A DNA stretch of 64,000 bases from Pseudocercospora fijiensis CIRAD86 (GCF_000340215.1 NW_006921538.1:2362651-2426650), one strand, 5' to 3'; shown: positions 32,983 through 46,644, counted from the first letter of the stretch. Program-made: numbers and translations. Notes: generated from the letters alone by a model not told the origin.

Positions 32983-35368
32983 ACTAACAAGACACAAGCC
33001 GCTTTTAACGGTCTAAAGAAACGATTTACTAAAGTCCCCTTATTGTACTACTTCGTACTAAGCAAACAGATCCGAATTGAGACTAACGCTTTACAGTTCG
33101 CTGTATTAGCTATTATGTTACAGCAGGCTAATAATACCTACTAGCACCCGATTGCCTTCTTCTCGAGGAAGATAATTAATGCTAAACGTCGCTACGAGAC
33201 CTACAAGCAAGAGCTCCTAGCTATTATCGAGGCCTTTAAGCATTAGAGGCACTACCTCGATAGGGCTTAATATACAATATAGGTCTATATAGACTATAAC
33301 AACCTCCGTAGCATTACTAAGGTTACTAGGGTTATAAGTCGATAGGCTAGATAGGCCGTCTACCTCGCCGGGTTCGATTTTAATGTATTATACCGGCTAG
33401 GCGTAAGTAACCCTACCGATAGCCTATCGAGGCGACCTAATTACGATAGCGAGACCTAATACATTAATTCATTGTTTCTAACCCTATAGTATAAGATTGC
33501 TATAGCCCGTATTGTTAATAAGCAAGCGTAGGATAAGCGGCTTACCGGACTCCGCGACGGCTTAAAGCATATTAATGCTCTTGCTATATTAATAGTACGT
33601 GTTAAGGCAAGGGCTAAGGACACAGATAGGAGAAGTTATAATAACTCCCTAGTCGATATCGCTATATATAGTAATAGCGATTAAAGCACTAATATAGTTA
33701 ATCCGGCTACTAGTGCTATTAGATATATATAATACGTACCTCGTTTAATAGCGAGGGTGCTGTTAAATAACCTTGTAAATAGGGATAGTTAATCGTTTAT
33801 AGATAAGCTGTTACGTGCTTAGCAGAGGGACGCCTTTGCTACTAAACGTATCGATAAGCTTATAAGTAGGCGAACGACTCGATCTAGTAAGAGTAACTAG
33901 TCGATCGATAATAAAGGTTATTTAAAGTTTAAGGGCAGATACTATATCCCCGCTAAACATTCGATCTAATAAGAACTTCTTAAGCGACACTATAACGGTA
34001 AGCTTGCCAGTTACTATAGCATAGAGAGGTCGTACGAGCTACTATCGCGCATATACTACTAGCTAAATAGTAAGCGGGATATAAAGGAATACGTTAATAC
34101 GTATGCCGTATGCTAACATGTTAAGGCACTAAAGCATTAGCCTTTTAGCGAGTTGTCCTCCTTACTAATCCCTTACAAGCTATTTGCAGAGCTTATAATA
34201 GATTTTATTACAGGTCTTCCCCCTACTAAGCGAAGAGGAAGCAAAGACATCTTTAACGCTATCCTAGTCGTTGTAGACTAGTTTACTAAGGGCGCTCGAT
34301 ATATTCCGGCGCGGAAAGATTAGACTGCTATTAATATAGTAGAAGCGCTATAGAACAACATCTTCTATACCTACTAGGGGACCCCTAAAGGGATAGTCTC
34401 TAACCGAGGCTCGACATTTATATCTTATTATTAGAGTAAGATTTGCCTATAGCTAAGACTCAAGCATCGCCTGTCTATAGCATTCTATCTACAAACAGAT
34501 AGTTAGACCGAAAGGCAGAATGCTACGCTATAGCAGTACCTACGTAGCTACATTAATAAGAACCCTAATAACTAGGTCAATCTCCTATAACTAGCCGAAT
34601 TCGTATACAATAACAGTATCTACTTATCTACTAAGGTGTTACCTTATTTCGCTATAATAGGCTAGAACGCTGCCTTACTACAAGATCTATTTACCTCGCT
34701 CGAGGCCGAGCGTAAGGGAAGGGAAGCGTATTAAGTACCAACCCCTAAAACACTAGCGGCGATTAAGAGGGTTTAAAAGATGCGAGAGATTCACGCTAAG
34801 ATAGCTAACAAACTAGCAAAGGCCTAGGCCTATTAGAAGACCTATTATAACAAACACTATACGCTAATAACCTTCAAGCAAGGCGACCTAGTTATGTTAA
34901 GTACTAAGAACCTCCGTATCCGCAAACACCTATTACCTAATAGCAAAACAAGGCCTAAGCTTGCACTAAGATACATTAGTCTATTCCGTATCCGAGAGGC
35001 TAAGGGCATACAGGCCTATTAGTTATAGCTTCTACCTTATTACACTATCTATAACACCTTCTATATATCCCTCCTTAAGCCGTACTACCTACGCGAAGGG
35101 GATAAAGCACCTACTAAATCCGAGGACATACTAGCTAATAGTAAAGAGCTATAGTCTATAGAACGTATCCTATAGCACCGGACTAGGAAAGGCAAGAAGG
35201 AGTACCTATTAAGATAGTAAGGCTATTTACCTAAATAGGACTCATAGGAGGCTAAAGACTCGTTTAAGGATATAACTAAGTTGTTAGATAAGTATTAGAC
35301 TAGCGTAAAGAACACAAAGAAGGCTAAGAGCTTATAATGCCTATAATGTTACTACTAAGCCTAGGAAC

Positions 35369-35392
35369 AATGCTACCCCCGGGGTGCTATTA
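35369..35392. repeat. GGGG palindrome downstream of gypsy C pol
   Basis: AATGCTACCCCC / GGGGTGCTATT. Confidence 0.8.
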
Positions 35393-35399
35393 GCTAACT

Positions 35400-36551
35400 A
35401 ATTAGAGGCAAGCAATTGTCGGCAACAAAGGACAATAAGACTATACTACTATAGTAAACGCGCAACGAGTGTCAACAAGCGCGCTATAACGCGTTAACTA
35501 TTCGCTGCTCTTTTAGGAAACTACCTCTCTACTAACGCGCCCTACGAGGCCCTTCTCCTAGTATTTAGGTCCCCCTCTTGTTCCTTTATTCTATCGAGGC
35601 CCCGAGGCCTAGGCAATCGGCGAGGCCGGCGCGGCTATATTAGTAACGGTGTTACGGAGTTTGTTGCTATTAAGAAAGGAAGGATACAGCTATATTAGTA
35701 ACGGTGTTGCCGAGTTGTTGTTAGTTAAAGAAGGAAACCGGAAGCAAGGTAAAGTTAGCGCTAAGACGGCTAGCGCCGCCGTTATTAATATTACCTAGTC
35801 GCTACTATTATTAACCTTACCTGCATTAAAACTTTAAGGCCGAGTCAAAACTTTGAGCCGCTTAAAAGATTAAGTAGACTAATAGACTAACTAACTAAGG
35901 GTAAAAACTATAGAGCTAAGCTAGCCGGGGTCGATCTTACGGACAATAGGTTACTCCTCGATCTATCTAACCCTTTAAGCGAGGCGAACCTCTACTACTG
36001 CACTTATAATAGCCTTTACCTGTAGAAACTAGAAGAACTGAGTTTTTTAAAAAGATATAATTGGTTGACACTTAAAGGCTGCCAAACCTAACTAATTAGG
36101 GCTAGTGAAACTACGACAGTAAATAATAGCCCTTGTAATAATAAGAACAATAACCCTCGGAAGCGGACAAACCCTCGGAAGCGGACATTGCTAGGTCTTT
36201 TAGAGTAGACGCAAAGAACTCGGAACGATATTACTTAGAGCGGAGGTAGTACTACAATACCCCGTATACCTACCTATTATAGTAGGGAAGGTGCGCTCGT
36301 ATTATAATTAGTCGATAGTCCTTAATTCTTATAGCCTTATATCCCTTTACCTTATTGTATGCAAGGATAGCGCAGTTAGAGTTAGACATTGTGCTATATT
36401 AGAGGTGAGGTTTAATATAGTTATATAATCGGTAGTTGTACGTTTAATTTAGCGCGGACTAAGTAGCTTATTAGACTTGCTAAGTTAGCGGCAATAGAGG
36501 TCGTAGAACATAGACAGGCTACGAGGGCGCGGCCTTTAGAAGGGAAGCGTG
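35400..36551 (+). other. Gypsy C 3' untranslated region
   Basis: About 1.15 kb between the pol end and the 3' LTR. It holds a partly repeated GCTATATTAGTAACGG unit (35633 and 35689) and a stretch with less RIP near 36040-36100. No reading frame recognised. Confidence 0.5.
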
Positions 36552-36748
36552 TATTAGGGCCAAAGAGGCTATACGTAGTTAGCATATAACTAGGCTAAGT
36601 AAAGCTAGGGTCTTAGTGCCTTAGGCAGGGCTTAGCGCTTAGCGTTAGGCCAACTCTCCTGCCTTCCTCCCTCTCCTCCTAGATCTCTATCGAATACTAA
36701 ACTAATTTACTACTACCCTATCTACCTGCTAACATAACCCTTCTCACA
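36552..36748 (+). repeat. 3' LTR of gypsy C
   Basis: 197 bp; its TG start reads TA after RIP, and it keeps the CA end (...CTCACA). Confidence 0.9.
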
Positions 36749-37846
36749 AGAGGCCTCTATCCCTACGCTCGCTAAAGGAGCCTTCGAAGGAGATATCTTC
36801 TAGCGGCGTATCTAGTATATTAATATCCGAGTTACTATAGTTAGTGCTAGAAGGAGTGCTAGACTTCTTAGTAGCCTTATAGAGGGCCTAGTAAGCGTAT
36901 AGTGCCTTCTTACGCGCTGCTTTAGCCTTAGCGCGCTCGTTTTTAACTTCTTAAGGGACCTTACGGTTACAAGTCGAGCGACGGTCTTAAGCCTATATCT
37001 CTATAGCGAGCGTAAGACTAGTAGCTATATCGGCCTCTATTTCTAGGCGAAGGACCTTACGTTTAAGAACATTAACGATCGGAGCCTCTTAACCTTTAAT
37101 AATAAAGCCTATACTATTAATACGATAGCCCTTCTCTTTTAGTAGATCCTTAGTAATCTATATATTAAGATCGACCTAGACAATTGCATCGTTATACCGC
37201 TTCTAGTAAGCTATCGTAAAGTCGTTAAGCGTAAAGGACAAGTTAAGTAACTGCTTGCCTACCTTCTTGCTAGCGGTAGATATACGATAGATTATAGTAT
37301 AGGAAAGGTGCTCGGCGCCTTAGCGACGGACTTTATACTTATTAACGAACAAAGAGACCTACTTAGTACGCTCTTATCTACTATAGGCGAAGTTAATAAG
37401 GCTCTTAGGAAGACTGCTTAGTCCTCCCTAGTATTCGAAGGCCTAATCGAGGGTCTTAAAGCGTAAGCGGATCTAGGTACTAGCTATCTCGAGGCTATAG
37501 ACGATAGGAAAGGCTTATTAAATATCTATATCGTTAAGAACGTCGCGCTTAAAGATACGCTTACCGATAGACTAACGTAGGTTGTTTATACCGTACGCAA
37601 CTAAGATAGTAGCCTTCTTAATATTCCTATTAATAACGCGTAGTAGGGTGCGAGCGTTCTCGATTTTCTCTTAAGGATCTTCGAGGGCGGTAACGATCTA
37701 AAAGCAGTACTTGAGACTAGTTATAGCAGCTAAGGCGCTATCGGATAGGGCTTCGATCGGGACTAGGGCGGCTAGGCTTAGGTTAATAGGGGCAGGTAGG
37801 TCGCCGCTACTACTAGCGCCTAGCGGATTTAGGGCGCTAGAAGACA
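36749..37846 (-). pseudogene. E1 third ORF, N-terminal part
   Basis: Starts at ATG 37844-37846 (MSSSALNPLGASSSGDLPAP) and runs about 365 codons, with stops at expected Gln/Trp positions, to the point where gypsy C interrupts it. It has an acidic/Ser-rich C-terminal stretch and a Lys/Arg/Ala-rich stretch (NERAKAKAARKKALYAY). Together with 27788-29616 the protein would have been about 900 residues. No known domain recognised, and it does not look like gag, pol or a transposase I know. It lies between two palindromes (38257-38283 and 27898-27922). Confidence 0.55.
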
Positions 37847-38256
37847 TAGTCGACCGAAGCGGCTTAGAAACGAGCTTGCAAAGTATTCGTTATTTAGCAA
37901 TAATAATTAAAGAGTTTAGATAGAGGAAGGGGGGGTAGTTAGGTAGTAGGGAGTTAGTTAGTAATCGAGTAGAAGAAGGAGCTTAGGAGGCTCGCTTTAA
38001 ATATAGTACGAAGGTAACGTAGTCTGTATATTCCGGTAAAGCAAACGGATAACGGCTATATATAAAAGTAAAGCTATATACGAGACTTCTTTATTATTAG
38101 GGCAGGCTAAAGTTTAACAATCGATCTAGCTAATTGCTAGTAGCGACTACGCGCCTCTATTAACCTTTAGCTATCGTAGATTCTCGCGCGCTCGAAATGT
38201 AACTAGTTAGTTCGAGCCCTTGTTAGCAGAAGTCTATAGTAGTAAAGCTAGCGGGA

Positions 38257-38283
38257 CTAATAATACCCCTGGGGTAGTATTAG
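38257..38283. repeat. GGGG palindrome upstream of E1 third ORF
   Basis: CTAATAATACCCC / TGGGGTAGTATTAG. Confidence 0.85.
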
Positions 38284-38698
38284 CTTTTCTCTAGAGATAC
38301 TCGGTAATAAGGAGCAAGTCGCCTAGGCCTAGCGTAGCTAATTCGTTAGTATATTAGCCTATAGCACTGCCGTTATAGATACAGTATTACCTTTTACGTT
38401 AGCAAGCACGTAAAGGTAGTCTATACGTTTACCTTCTTCCTTCTTCTAAACACTAAGCTTAATAGCCTAAGGTCCCTATTCTTAGAGGCTATAGGCCTAG
38501 GTTGCTATATCTATCTAAGAGCTAGGAAGGGAGAGGGATCCTCCCTTTCTTAGTATCCTATGTAACTAGTACTAATTAGGGTAGGAACATTCTCTAGTAG
38601 AGTATTTTATTATCGTTGTTACTTAAGGGTAGTCGCTAGAGTCTAGGAATTTAAAGAGAAGTAGTCCTAGAAGGGTAGAGGGTTAGGTTCGGCTATCT
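38284..38698. other. Spacer between E1 pol and third ORF
   Basis: About 415 bp bounded on each side by a GGGG palindrome. No reading frame recognised. Confidence 0.45.
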
Positions 38699-38729
38699 TC
38701 CTAATACTACCCCCGGGGTATTATTAGGA
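38699..38729. repeat. GGGG palindrome downstream of E1 pol
   Basis: TCCTAATACTACCCC / CGGGGTATTATTAGGA; arms of 15 bases with one mismatch. Confidence 0.85.
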
Positions 38730-41700
38730 AAACACGCCTCGTATAGTTCTATCTAAGGAAATAAGAGCAAAGGAATAAAGTTATAGCAATATTAATCGAA
38801 GGCTAAAGAGCAAAACAATAGATAAAGTAAAGGCAAAAGAGGGCAACAACTAAGAGCCTTAATATCCGTAGGAACAAGCAGTAAGGACTAAAGCTATAGG
38901 GCGGTACCGCATTAATAGCGCAGAGAACGGTTAATAGAGGCAAGGAAAGCAACGTAGTAGAGGCAGGGAAAGACAAGCAATTATTTAGTCTTAGGATCGT
39001 CTAGCTATAATTCTAGGCGGTCTTCGTCGCTAGACTAGTCGAGTTCCTCCTCGGAGTTAGAGTTAGATAGCTAGAAGTCTAGTTTACTATCGGAATTAAT
39101 ATCGGAAATGCTCTACGCGCAATTAATACGTATATAACCCTCCCTTTGTTTATAAGTTATTCCTAATAGCTTACTAAGACGTATCTAGGAATGCGTATAG
39201 TTGTTAGGTAGAATAGGATCTATAATCGCGGCCGGATCCTCTTCTCGATAGGCATCTAAGGTCGGTAGAGGGTCCGTAGAGGCACTAACTTCCTCCTCGG
39301 TCGGGGGAGAGCGGGTAGGCTCTCTTAATTCGACGATCTTCTTTAGGTTAGCCCGGGGGTACGAGTGCTTTAAGGTAGTACTATTAAGTTCCTAAAGTCG
39401 GTACGTAGAACTACTATAAAGGACCTCCTATACTCTATAAGGCCCTTTCTATTTAAAGGCTAGCTTATAGGAGTAGCTATATTCTAACTCGGACCGGTAT
39501 AGAAGAACTATATCGCTAACCCTTAGAGGTTCCTAATTAATAGTATTATAGTTATCAAAATACTGCTTAGTCTCTTTACGAAGGCGCCGTTATCGAGCAA
39601 GACCCTCTTAAGAAGTCGTAGTTATATCCTTAAGAGCCTTAGCCTATAGGGTAAGAAGATCTACCCTAGTACGAACAGACCCCTAATCGTAAACGCTATA
39701 CGTACGATAGGACAACTTAATAGGAAGAACGGCGTCCCTCCCGATTATAAGCTCCGCTAGCGTAAGTCTAGTCGTATCGACAATAGTAGTCCGATCCGCC
39801 TAGAGAAGGGCTAGGACGCGGATAGAGATAGGAACCGACCTATCCCCTCTATTAGTTATCTTAGACAGGGCATTAATTAAAGACCGATAGCTACGCTTAA
39901 CAATAGCATTCGACTAGGGATAGTACAGGGAAATGCGAACGTTTTTCGCCCTATACGAAACAAGTAGCGCTTAAACTTCTTTAGCTATATTATTCGTAGC
40001 GTTGTCTAAGATAATCTCGTAAGGTGTTCCCTAGCGGTAAAACAGATCTTTAAATAGGAAGGTAGCTATATTACGAGTATTAATAGCACCGTAGCCCTTA
40101 TAGAAATAATAGGCCTCCGGCTATCGAGAAAGACCCTCTCGAATAGTGTATAAGCTATTATTGCGGCTAAGATAGACCCTATCGCTATACTACCGCTCCC
40201 CGACTAATTAGGTAGTAGGAATACGTAGTTCTCCTAGACGTCGGTAGCTATTCCTAAAATTGCACTTAGGACAGCTCTTATAGTAATAGGAGACATTAGC
40301 CTATACGCTATCCTACTAGTACCGCCGACGAAGGATATCGAAGGTGCCCTCTACCGCTCGGTAGCCGAGCTTATCGTAAACGGAACGAAGGATTTCTTAT
40401 CGGGCTGCTAGGTCGTTAATAATACGCTAGAGTAGTGCATTAACTATAGCCTATCGCTAGAGGATACGATCCTTAATAAGGAACCTCCGAGAGTAGCGAA
40501 TAATATAGCAGTATTAACTCTTTAATAGACTAGGTGCTTTCTTCGTATAGGTTAGAAAGTAGGCGATATAATAGGAGTTATCGGAGTAGACCCTATTAAG
40601 GATATTATCCCTGTCTAGTCTATCCGCCTTAGTACCGTCCTAGTTATCGCTATTATAGCCGTTAGTATTAGGGTCGTCGTCGGGCTAGCTACTAGGTTAG
40701 TCGTTAGTAGCAGGCCTAGTAATCGCTAGTATAGCATTAATATAGAAGGTAGCGAAGAAAGTGCGGTTAATTACTATATCGATATCCTCTTCGTCTATTA
40801 TCTCGGCGATATCCTCTTCTATAGCGGGCCTTCTAGAAAGGCTATCCGGTTTAGTATACTTCTTGCTAGGAACGTAGAAGACGTCGAAGTTAAACAAATA
40901 GATCTAGGCAACCTACCGAGCTATCGTAGAGTTAGGCAGGTCGGAGGCTATACGGTTAAGCTAATAGACTAGCGTCTAAGTATCGATTTCTAGGCGAAAG
41001 AATATACTAAAGAGCTATAGTCGGAACTTCTTTAGAGCCTTATAGACTCTAAGGCATTCTCGTTTACTAGTATCGTACTAGGCCTCGATCGGTTTCTATA
41101 GCCCTAAGTCGTACCGGATAGGGTAGCGCAAAGATAGCTCCTTACGGTTATACTATATTAGTATCTCGCTATAGCCTTCTCCGCTCGAGTCGATAGCAAC
41201 AACTATTAGACCTATACCTTCCGAGTAGTTAATAGATGTAAGTATAGGTACGCTAACGAGAGCCTTAGTTACCGTATCCTTAGCCGCTTAGTAAACGGAG
41301 GTCTATTCGAATTTAGCATCCTTCTTAAGCAAGGCGTATAAGGGCTTATATACTAATATAAAGTTCTCGACCTAGATACGGAAGTAGGAGACTACTCTAA
41401 GCTAGGTCCGGATATCCTTCTAATAGGTAGGATCCGGCTAGGACACTATCTTTAGGACTCGTATATTATTAGGATAGCGGCCGTTTTTATCGGTTACAAA
41501 CCTAACAATGTTTATTCGTTTATATAGGAGCTAAAGCTTTTCTCTATAGACCGTTAGATTAGCTCGCTCTAGGTCGTAAAGGACACTATCGAGGTTCTAG
41601 ATATATTTAAGAAAGAACCTACGGATACTAGGCTCTACTTCTTCGTTATCGTACCTAGTTTTAGGGCCCTTAATACCGATATCGTCGAGAAAGGGCATCG

Positions 41701-42650
41701 CTATATAGGAGATATAGGCCGCGAGGACTTAGTTTATAATACGAACGAACTAAGCTACTAAGTTAGTCGCCCCTTAGGGAAGGGTAGTTTGTCTATATAG
41801 CCTAAGAGGCGTTTCGAAACTAGTAAGGTCCCGGCTATTAGGGTAGAGAGGAATCTAGTCGTAGCCCGAGAAAACGTTAACTAGTAAGGCAATAATACAG
41901 TTAGTAAAGGCTTCCGAGAACCTATTAGTCTCCGGAGGAAGGTTAGTATCTCTAATCGTAACCGTATTAAACTTTTATATAGCGTTAATTAGACGGTACT
42001 TCTTTAGTTCCCTAGGAGCTATCTTCTTTTAAACTAGGAAATATAGATTGCGATACGAGGCATAGGAAGGCTCTAGTATACCGGCCTTTACGCGCTGCTA
42101 TATTATATCCTTAACTATACCTCGTAGGCTCGGGTTTAGCTTAAAACTTAGGTAGGCCTAAGGCTTATATTCGATCGTTCGGATCCTCTACGGAGGGGCA
42201 ACCTCCGGATTGATTCTACCTAGGTAAGTAAAGTTATATACTAATACGGCTTCGCGATTGTATAGAAGCTTATATAGTAAATCTAGTTTACGATCCGAAA
42301 GCTCGATACTAGGTTTAATATTCGCAAGCCTCTCCTCTATTAGCCTTAAACCCCTAGGAATAGTAGAGAACTTCTTACTAATATATTTCTAATCGTACGG
42401 ACTATCCCTAGATAGTAGTGTCGCCTCCTAATTAAGGCACTTTTATCGCTAGTTAGGATTTCCGCTAGGATTAGACCTATCGGTAATATATACGCTACCC
42501 TTTATAGGCTTAATCTTATTAGCTACCCTCTTATATAGGGTATATACTCTAATCGATTGTAGAACCCGAGCTCTCTCTCTTTATTGCTAGGCCTAGAGAT
42601 TAGCGTAACAAAACAGCGCGTAAACCTCTTTAGAAGTTTCCTTAAGTCGA
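38730..42650 (-). pseudogene. E1 pol (RT, RNase H, integrase)
   Basis: Minus-strand pol of about 1,300 codons. RT active site FLDDIGIKGP at about 41665-41695 (the LDD codons, 41681-41689, are intact). Next comes an RNase H region (GEGYSEILIQYNRKELSLRY, then KREC, ALKKFRL), the stop-free stretch 40697-40897 with FNFDVFYVPSKKYTKPDSLS, and an integrase region at about 40.4-39.5 kb. A Ser/Glu-rich C-terminus lies near 39.1 kb. Dozens of TAG/TAA codons from RIP make it inactive. Confidence 0.82.
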
Positions 42651-42704
42651 TAGGTATATAACTAGTAGTCCTAATTTGTAACGCCGGCGAAAACGTTAGA
42701 TTCG

Positions 42705-42730
42705 TAATAACACCCCCGGGGTAGCATTAG
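42705..42730. repeat. GGGG palindrome between E1 gag and pol
   Basis: TAATAACACCCCCGGGGTAG followed by CATTA. Arms of about 12 bases, nearly self-complementary. Confidence 0.8.
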
Positions 42731-43639
42731 AATCGTGCTCTAATTAGTTAGTTCGGGTAGACCCGCCTCCGGTAATAATACCTCTAGCGATATAGGAGAT
42801 AGCATTATTACCTTAACTCGTACGGTAGGTAGTCGTTATATTATACTCGCTATCGCTTCGAGTATTCGTCTTCTTAGTATAGAACCTAGAAACTTGCCTT
42901 AACGTACGGAGCGGCGTACTTCTAGATATAACCTATTTAAGCTATACTAACTTATAGCGCAGATTGCCGGTTTTACAACCGCGCCGTAGCGTTTCCCGAA
43001 GACCGTTTAGAAGTAGCAAGGATATTCTCGTAGGACTTATAGCTAGTGTTTCCGATATAACTAGTAAATACGACTCGGTTGCCCTTCTAGTTAGCGATAG
43101 TTCCCTCCTAGGAGCTATCGTTATAGTTGCGCTAGATACCTCGGGTTATACGAGACTATAGTCGACCTAGAATAATTAGCGTGTTTAGGTCGGCGGCAAT
43201 CTAGAAGGTAAAGGAAAAGCATATGCCGAAAGCGTCTACTATAATATTATAGTAGGCACCTACTAGCGCAACCTCCCTATTTACTCCCTATATACTAAGG
43301 GAAATGTCTCTGTTTATTAGTAGTCTAAGCTGTTTAGCCTAGCGCTTACTTATAATAAGTAACTCCGAGCTATTATTAAGCATTGCTAGTATCTATTAAC
43401 TATAGCTTCCGATAGTAACTTAAATATAGATAGCGGGAACTACGGCGAAGGAACGAGTAACTACGGAAAGGTCTATATTATTAGGGATAGAGTAAAGTTC
43501 CTTAGGTCGAGGAGGCCCTACTCGACCGATTTATTAGCTAGTAAATCGGATAGCCTTAATAGAAACTAAAACTAAAACAAGGTCGGCATTATTACTATCC
43601 CCTTAGCCTATCTCCTTAACCCTCTCTTCGTCGGTATTA

Positions 43640-45845
43640 TCGATAGTCTCCTAGCTCTCGTAGGTTACCGATTCGCCTTCTACTAACTCTTAGGTACCTA
43701 AAAATTTAGGAAGGAACTATAGGGAAGAGACGTCGATATAGTCTTCTCGTCCCTATTTCCTCCGGAGGGTAGCGAGGTCTTTTATAAAGGTAGTATCGTT
43801 AGGCATTCGGCTCTAGAATAGGTTAGTAGGCAAACCGTATGCTAATAGTTCTCCTATAGATACGTTAGACTTAAGGTCTAGGAACTATAAAGCCTAGAAG
43901 AGAGCGTTTGCCTTTGTTTCTAAGGAGTTAGCTAGGCTAGTACTATACTTGTTTATATACTTATTAAAGCGAAAGCTCTTTAGATCGGATAACTTCCGCT
44001 TATAGGCCGGTAGGTTAGCTAGACCGGGGGTACTACTAATGTCGGTAGTAATATCTTCTATATCGACCTCTAGAGTCTCTAGGACGACTAGGCTCTCTAT
44101 AGGTACGGTGCTAGGCGCGGTACTAGATCGGGTAGCGCGGTCTCTAGCTATTTAGAGGGTCTTAGTTTTCGCGGTTAATTCTCGCTATTGCTTAGCCTTA
44201 TCGGCCGCCTTATTCTTTAGTACTCTAGTAGGGGCTACCGTACTAGGGCGAGTAGAGTTCTATAGGCTCTTGCCCTTGTTTTAGGACTAGGTTTAGGACC
44301 TTATAGTAGCGTAGACATCTATACTATTCTTAGTAACCGCGTAAATATTAGTAACTGCGTCCGGATCCTAAGAAACAAAGTTAACTTTAATAGGCTTAGT
44401 AGTACTATTGCTGCTCCGCTTCTTAACCTGTTTTGCCCTAACCTTCTAAGTTTCTCGTTTAGCAATAGCGGCGAAGGTACTGTTCCTAGTATCCTTAAAC
44501 TCGATCTTGCTACTATACTTCTTCTCTAGAAGGCTCCTAAGTTAAGGCAGCTTCGGGGCTCTACGATCCTACTCGAAGTTAATCTTGTCGCCGGTGTCGG
44601 TATAGTAGAACCGACTATTTACTTATATAATAAGCTTCCTTTTAAGAAGCTCTTTCTAGATAGGGCAGTCCGATTAGATATATTTAAAACCGCCGTATAT
44701 CTAGCACTTGCTATCTAAGTTAGAATAGATCTTCCGTATAGCGTAGACGTTAACTAAAGGGGCCTTAGGGTAGTTAGGGTCGGAAACCTAGTAGACTAGT
44801 AGTATATCCTTTAGTATACTAGTATTAATAACCTCCCTAACTCGCTATAATACTTTCGTATTAAGGTTGAGCTAGGCTAGGGATTTAGCTAAGTCCGCGA
44901 CGTCCTAAGAGTGCTTAGTAATAGTAGGAGTTACGGTACTAGGACCGCTTTACGATTTAGGAAGAAACCTAGGTCCTCTAGTTCCCGAAGCTTCGTTCCT
45001 AACCTAAGCTAGGTTATTCCGGTCTTCGCCGTAGATAAACTTCTTCGTATCGGTAGAGCTATTAATATCTTCCTTAATAGCCTCTAGGACCTCTTTATAC
45101 TTCCTAAAGGTCTTAGGATTGGCTTCGCCAAGCTTATAGCGCCGGAAGACTCGCTTAGCCGTAGACTACGGTAACCCTTTTAGGAGTAGCCTCGTTCTCT
45201 AAGAATTCTCGAGGTCCTACTAGTCGATACCGTCCGCTAACTTAACAAATTCGCGGACGTACTCCTTTAGGTCGTTATCCTCGGTGCGCCTCTCTATATA
45301 GAGGTTCTTAAGCTACGTACGACTACCTTTAATACGACGGCTATCGCGCTCCCGATATTCCCTTAGAAAGAACTGCTTAAAGGTCTCCTAGTTAGTATTA
45401 GACTTGTTATCCTTTTCTAGGTAGCTAACTAGGGTTCTAAGGGTTTAGTAAAGCTTAGTAATAGTAGTCCTCGTAAGGGACTGGACCTTATACTAGTCCG
45501 ACTCCCTCTCGAGCTTATACTTAGCTAAGTAGTCCTTAAAGCGTTCTACGTACGCTATAGCGTTCTACCCTTCGAATAAAGGGTTCCTACCGCTTCCTAG
45601 CTCTAGTAGACGACGCCTATTCTAACGGAGAAGCTTAGTTTACCCTTAAATTATCTTTATAACGATATTATAGAAAGCCTCGGATATAGAAGGCCTAACG
45701 GCCCCTAGGTCGACGGCGCTTATAACAATTAGTCGTCGCCTAATTTCCTTGTTAATAGGGTCTAGTACGTTGTTAGATTCCGAAGATTCCGCTAATTCGT
45801 AATAGTCGCTTCCGCTAGAGCTTATTCGATTATTATAAAGTAGTT
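43640..45845 (-). pseudogene. E1 gag
   Basis: Minus-strand gag-like ORF, homologous to the plus-strand copy in E2 (59905-62105). Contains a capsid-like block (AYVERF, then DLEN, LLKG) and a degraded zinc knuckle, inferred by comparison with E2. Interrupted by RIP stops. Confidence 0.7.
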
Positions 45846-45958
45846 AAAATGAAGTGTTATAGGAAAGTATTTTTAGTATATTTTCGTAGGTTTGTTTCGA
45901 TATTGTGTTTTTATTGCGATATTACTACGCGAGAAAATAGTATATTAGGCTGTTTTCT

Positions 45959-45988
45959 CCTAATATTACCCTTAGGGTAGTATTAGGA
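45959..45988. repeat. GGGG palindrome in E1 leader
   Basis: CCTAATATTACCCTTAGGGT followed by AGTATTAGG; its counterpart in E2 is 59768-59793. Confidence 0.8.
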
Positions 45989-46644
45989 TTTAGCCTCCTA
46001 GGGGTCGCCTAATACCTCTAGGAGCTTAATTTAGTAGACTTTAGACGAAAGCCGCTCGGAGGGAGAGACTACAATCTCTATTTATACCTAGATCCTAGAA
46101 ACTAGCTCTCGTATCTCCTTTAGCTAGGTAGGGGGGGCGGTAGCCTTCTTTTCCTAGTAGAAGGCTAAGCACTATCTAAACGAGGCTACGAACCTAGGAA
46201 AGCCCTATCCGATTAATAGGAGACTCCCCGGCTATCCGACCTATAATCTAGAAATTGCTATCTATCGATAGTCTTAGCAAACTAAGCAAGGCCGATAGGT
46301 AATTAATCTATCTCCTCCTTAGGCGGGCGGTAGCTTATCTCGAGCAAGCGGTACTAAATAGGTCTTCGACCCGGAGCCGAGTCCTTAGAAGCTAGCTATA
46401 GTTATAGACTAGGCCCTAAGCTATAATAGTCCTAAGGGTTTGTAGCTTTTCGGGGTTAAAGCGATGCCCTCGTTAAGAGGTTTCTCTGCTTATCGTAATA
46501 GCCCCTCGAGACACTTCTATATCGTCTATATCGTAGGCTCTTATCGTACCCTCGCTCTAGTTATAGCTATTCGTACCCTAGGACTACCTTCGACATACCC
46601 GAACCTATTAGATATAAAGAGATAGCCCTACCTTCGGCTCTAAT

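Larger units (their letters stand above)
29617..36748 (+). mobile_element. Ty3/gypsy element C, complete but RIP-inactivated
   Basis: 7,132 bp, bounded by 197-bp LTRs (29617-29813, 36552-36748) and the AGAGG TSD. Gag: about 30.03-31.45 kb, with the zinc knuckle reading CFNCDSTSY near 31280-31320, where Tyr stands in place of the ligand His (CAT to TAT). Pol: protease near 31.56 kb, RT 32.1-32.7 kb with YLDN at 32620-32631 in place of YLDD, RNase H 33.0-33.45 kb, integrase 34.1-34.8 kb (DFITGLPPTKRRGSK, then SNRGSTFIS where SDRGS is expected) and a C-terminal chromodomain-like stretch (KKEYLLR-stop-QGYLP, about 35180-35230). A GGGG palindrome follows pol at 35369-35392. Inserted into the third ORF of E1. 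Confidence 0.92.

Noticed and set aside
29617..36748. Treating gypsy C and the third ORF of E1 as one element
   Set aside because: Exact 197-bp LTRs, the AGAGG TSD and the empty site at 63699 show that C is a separate insertion.
42964..43161. Short open frames in the transposon region (also at 30034, 37711, 49654) as host genes
   Set aside because: They are stop-free by chance in RIP-altered DNA; frame and position match element sequence and no host domain is seen.
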